NCBI GenBank assembly: GCA_000753945.1
Contig: JQOA01000007.1
Location: 1 to 8,294, forward strand
Direction: 5' to 3'
Length of the DNA: 8,294 nucleotides
From: Smithella sp. D17
GTDB taxonomy: Bacteria > Desulfobacterota > Syntrophia > Syntrophales > Smithellaceae
Shown: piece after piece, positions 5,889 through 8,294 of the stretch
Layout of the letters: every line of letters starts with the position of its first letter
Numbering within the stretch: the stretch's first letter is position 1
Made by a program: the position numbers and the translations under genes
Notes under the pieces: model-generated
Databases searched by the model: none
What the model saw: only the letters and a program-made list of their open reading frames with translations
What the model was told of the DNA's origin: nothing

Positions 5889-8294
5889 AACTTCCCGACA
5901 TTGCCGTCCGGCGGCCGGTTGCCACCATCATGGTTTTCGCTGCTATCATTCTTTTGGGCAGCGTGGCCTTCTTCAAGCTCAACCTGGACTTGTTGCCCGA
6001 TATTGAGCCGCCGGCTGTTAGTGTGATCACCCCCTATCCGGGTGCATCCGCTACCGATGTTGAATCGGACATAACCAAATACATGGAAGATCATCTTTCC
6101 ACCACACCAAACCTCGATCGTCTGGAATCAAAATCAAAAGACAACATGTCCATTGTCAATTGCATCTTCAACTGGGGTGCAGACCTGGATGTGGCGGTCA
6201 ACGACATCCGGGAGAAGATTGATCTGGCCAAGCCGGACCTCGAAAAAGCCAAGGATGCGAAGACCCCGTATATCTTCAAGTTCAGCAGCGCCATGGTGCC
6301 GGTCCTCGTCATGACCGTGACGGCCAAAGAAAGCAGCCCCGATCTTTACAGAATTGTCGACAAGCAGATCTCCGACCCCCTGAAACGCGTGGCCGGCGTG
6401 GGCGCCGTCGTCTATATCGGCGGTCAGGAAAGACAGATCACGGTGCATTTTGACCGGAAAACCCTGGAGGCCCATCACCTGTCGGTCCAGCAGGTCCGAA
6501 ACGCGCTTGCCGCCGAAAACCTGAACCTTCCTGCCGGAAGCGTCAAAGTCGGGCGAAATGAACTCCAGATCCGGGTGGCAGGACGCTACCGGGATGCGGC
6601 TGAAATCGCCAACACGGTGGTCGGAAGGAATGGCGATGCCTTCATCCGTCTCAAGGACGTCGCCACGGTGACCGACGCCCACGAGGAGCCCCAGGAATGG
6701 GCATGGTCGGGAAGCTCTCCCGCGGTTGCCTTGATTATCCAGAAGCAGTCCGGGGCCAACACCGTCAGGGTCATCGAAGCCATCAAAGAACGCCTGAAGA
6801 CCCTGAAGGAAGAGGTGCCGGCGGACATCGAGCTCCATACGGTTCTGGACAACTCGGATCACATCTATGCGATGATCAATAACCTGGTTGAGGCTGCTGT
6901 CGTCGCGGCGATCCTGGTGATTGTCGTCTGTATTCTGTTCCTCCGGCGGTTCCGCAGCAGCCTGATTGTCACCCTGGCAATCCCCTTCTCCCTTATCGGC
7001 GCCTTTATTGGCCTCTTTGCCATGGGATATACCATCAATGTCATCTCCCTGATGAGCCTTTCCATTGCCGTAGGTCTGGTCGTGGACGATGCCATCGTCG
7101 TTCTTGAAAATATCATACGGCACGTGGAAAAAGGAAAGTCTCCGAAAGAGGCCGCGGTTGAGGCCACATCAGAAGTGGGCCTGGCCGTGACCGCCTCAAC
7201 GCTGACGATTGTCGTCGTCTTTGCCCCTCTTCTTCTGGTCAAGGGGCTTGCCGGGATCATCTTCGGCCAATTGGCGTTCGTGATGTTGATCACGATTTTG
7301 GCCTCGCTCTTCGTTTCGCTGACCTTGACCCCCATGGCTGCTTCCCGTTTGCTCCGTTCGGGGGGTGAAAGAAAGTCCAATCGGGTGTTTGCCTGGAGCG
7401 AACGGGCGCTCAACGGGATCGATGCTTTTTATGCCCGTGTCCTGGAGTGGGGATTGCGCCACCGCAGGTTGGTGCTTTCTGTCATAGGAATAATATTCTG
7501 CGGCAGCTTGATTCTTATCCCATGGGTCGGTACGGAATTCGTGCCGGAAGTGGATTCAGGCGAGGTTGAAATTGTTCTGGAGATGCCGGAGGGCACTCGT
7601 GCGGAGACAACAGCGGTGGCCACGGAAGAGATGCTCGAAGCCGTTAACCGCCTGCCGGAGACACAGGCGTCCTATGCCCTGGCAGGGCAAACCAAAAAAG
7701 GGCTCTTGAGCGCACTCGGCTTCGAGGAAGGGACAAATATCGGTCGGATCGGCGGCCGTCTCCTCGCCAAGGAAGAGCGCAGTCGCTCAGCCAAAGAGCT
7801 CGCTGCAACGCTCCGCAGGCAGGTCATGAAACTGCCGGGCGTTGAAAGGTATTCCACCAGCGCTGTCAGCGCCATCCAAAAGGCCTTTTTGGGAGGAGGT
7901 CGCCCCATCAGCATCGAGGTTCTGGGCCATGACATCAAGACGACGGACGAAATTGCCGAGAAGATCCGAGGCATCGTTGAAACTACCCCCGGTACAGCGG
8001 ATGTCTCGGTGAGCAGAAAGAAACCGCGGCCGGAAGTGCAGATCCGCCTCGACAGGGACAGGGCGGCAACACTGGGGTTGAATGTGGCCCTTTTGGCCGA
8101 TGCACTCAGAACCAACTACTATGGATTTAAGGACAGTAAGTTCCGGGAGGCAGGCGACGACTTCGAAATCGAATTGAGACTCAAAAAGGAGCAACGGGAG
8201 AGTATCCGTGAAATTGGGGAAACCCCTCTCACGACAGTCAAAGGTCAGACCGTCCAACTTCGGAATGTCGCCTCTATTCAGGAAACCTTCGGGC
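5885..8294 (+). CDS. RND efflux pump permease (HAE1/AcrB-like), 3' end outside window
   Basis: Inner-membrane proton-driven exporter; 803 codons are present and the full protein should be about 1,020-1,050. Order of parts: TM1 (about 12-31), first porter half (about 35-330), TM2-TM6 (about 335-490), TM7 (about 528-547), then GTEFVPEVDSGE (549-560) and the second porter half to the edge. TM4 carries the paired aspartates Asp401-Asp402 (VGLVVDDAIVVLENI), equivalent to the AcrB proton-relay pair, which places it in the hydrophobe/amphiphile rather than heavy-metal class. TM8-TM12, with the partner Lys, lie beyond the window. ATG 5885 follows an AAGGGG site and overlaps the preceding small frame's stop by ATGA. 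Together with the channel and adaptor upstream it completes a tripartite system. The export substrate is unknown; drugs, solvents, fatty acids and bile-like amphiphiles are all possible for this class. Confidence 0.95.
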   Translation, partial: MKLPDIAVRRPVATIMVFAAIILLGSVAFFKLNLDLLPDIEPPAVSVITPYPGASATDVESDITKYMEDHLSTTPNLDRLESKSKDNMSIVNCIFNWGADLDVAVNDIREKIDLAKPDLEKAKDAKTPYIFKFSSAMVPVLVMTVTAKESSPDLYRIVDKQISDPLKRVAGVGAVVYIGGQERQITVHFDRKTLEAHHLSVQQVRNALAAENLNLPAGSVKVGRNELQIRVAGRYRDAAEIANTVVGRNGDAFIRLKDVATVTDAHEEPQEWAWSGSSPAVALIIQKQSGANTVRVIEAIKERLKTLKEEVPADIELHTVLDNSDHIYAMINNLVEAAVVAAILVIVVCILFLRRFRSSLIVTLAIPFSLIGAFIGLFAMGYTINVISLMSLSIAVGLVVDDAIVVLENIIRHVEKGKSPKEAAVEATSEVGLAVTASTLTIVVVFAPLLLVKGLAGIIFGQLAFVMLITILASLFVSLTLTPMAASRLLRSGGERKSNRVFAWSERALNGIDAFYARVLEWGLRHRRLVLSVIGIIFCGSLILIPWVGTEFVPEVDSGEVEIVLEMPEGTRAETTAVATEEMLEAVNRLPETQASYALAGQTKKGLLSALGFEEGTNIGRIGGRLLAKEERSRSAKELAATLRRQVMKLPGVERYSTSAVSAIQKAFLGGGRPISIEVLGHDIKTTDEIAEKIRGIVETTPGTADVSVSRKKPRPEVQIRLDRDRAATLGLNVALLADALRTNYYGFKDSKFREAGDDFEIELRLKKEQRESIREIGETPLTTVKGQTVQLRNVASIQETFG

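Noticed and set aside
6134..7123. Long antisense open frame (329 codons) across the pump gene
   Set aside because: It is rich in Asp, Gly, His and Gln with no domain, and mirrors the codon bias of the RND gene on the plus strand, which has clear family motifs throughout.

Overview
The window carries two divergently oriented operons separated by a decayed gene fragment. Operon structure, lipoprotein boxes on envelope genes and a complete tripartite efflux system show a Gram-negative bacterium. The mix of an HD-GYP fragment, a DAACS symporter with an unusual TM7 motif and an HAE1-type RND system would fit a Desulfobacterota (deltaproteobacterial) genome or metagenome contig. That taxonomic guess rests on general impression, not on a marker gene.

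Left part (1-1785, minus strand, visibly AT-richer): a lipoprotein L,D-transpeptidase of the YkuD family is followed after 5 bases by a dicarboxylate/amino-acid:cation symporter that runs off the left edge. The transpeptidase ends in about 27 residues that resemble the extreme C-terminus of VanX-like D-Ala-D-Ala dipeptidases (M15D). That suggests a gene fusion or deletion scar between two peptidoglycan-peptide enzymes.

Middle (about 1786-2357): the 3' half of an HD-GYP c-di-GMP phosphodiesterase-type gene remains, lacking its N-terminus and its start. It is followed by a near-consensus sigma70 promoter and an inverted repeat over the probable transcription start. This stretch is also where base composition changes to the more GC-rich right half.

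Right part (2358-8294, plus strand): one tightly packed operon encodes a TetR-family regulator, a TolC-type outer-membrane factor lipoprotein, a periplasmic adaptor, an 81-codon patatin-like phospholipase fragment, and an HAE1-type RND inner-membrane pump that runs off the right edge. Every junction is a 4-base start/stop overlap (ATGA or GTGA). The regulator probably represses its own operon by binding the palindrome, so pump expression would rise when the regulator binds a ligand. The outer-membrane factor, adaptor and pump would form one envelope-spanning export complex. The patatin fragment keeps the oxyanion loop and nucleophile Ser but lacks the rest of the catalytic domain. It lies exactly between adaptor and pump and carries the pump's Shine-Dalgarno sequence.

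The most unusual points are the transpeptidase/VanX-tail chimera and the truncated patatin cistron kept in phase inside the efflux operon. No RNA gene, insertion sequence or CRISPR array was seen.
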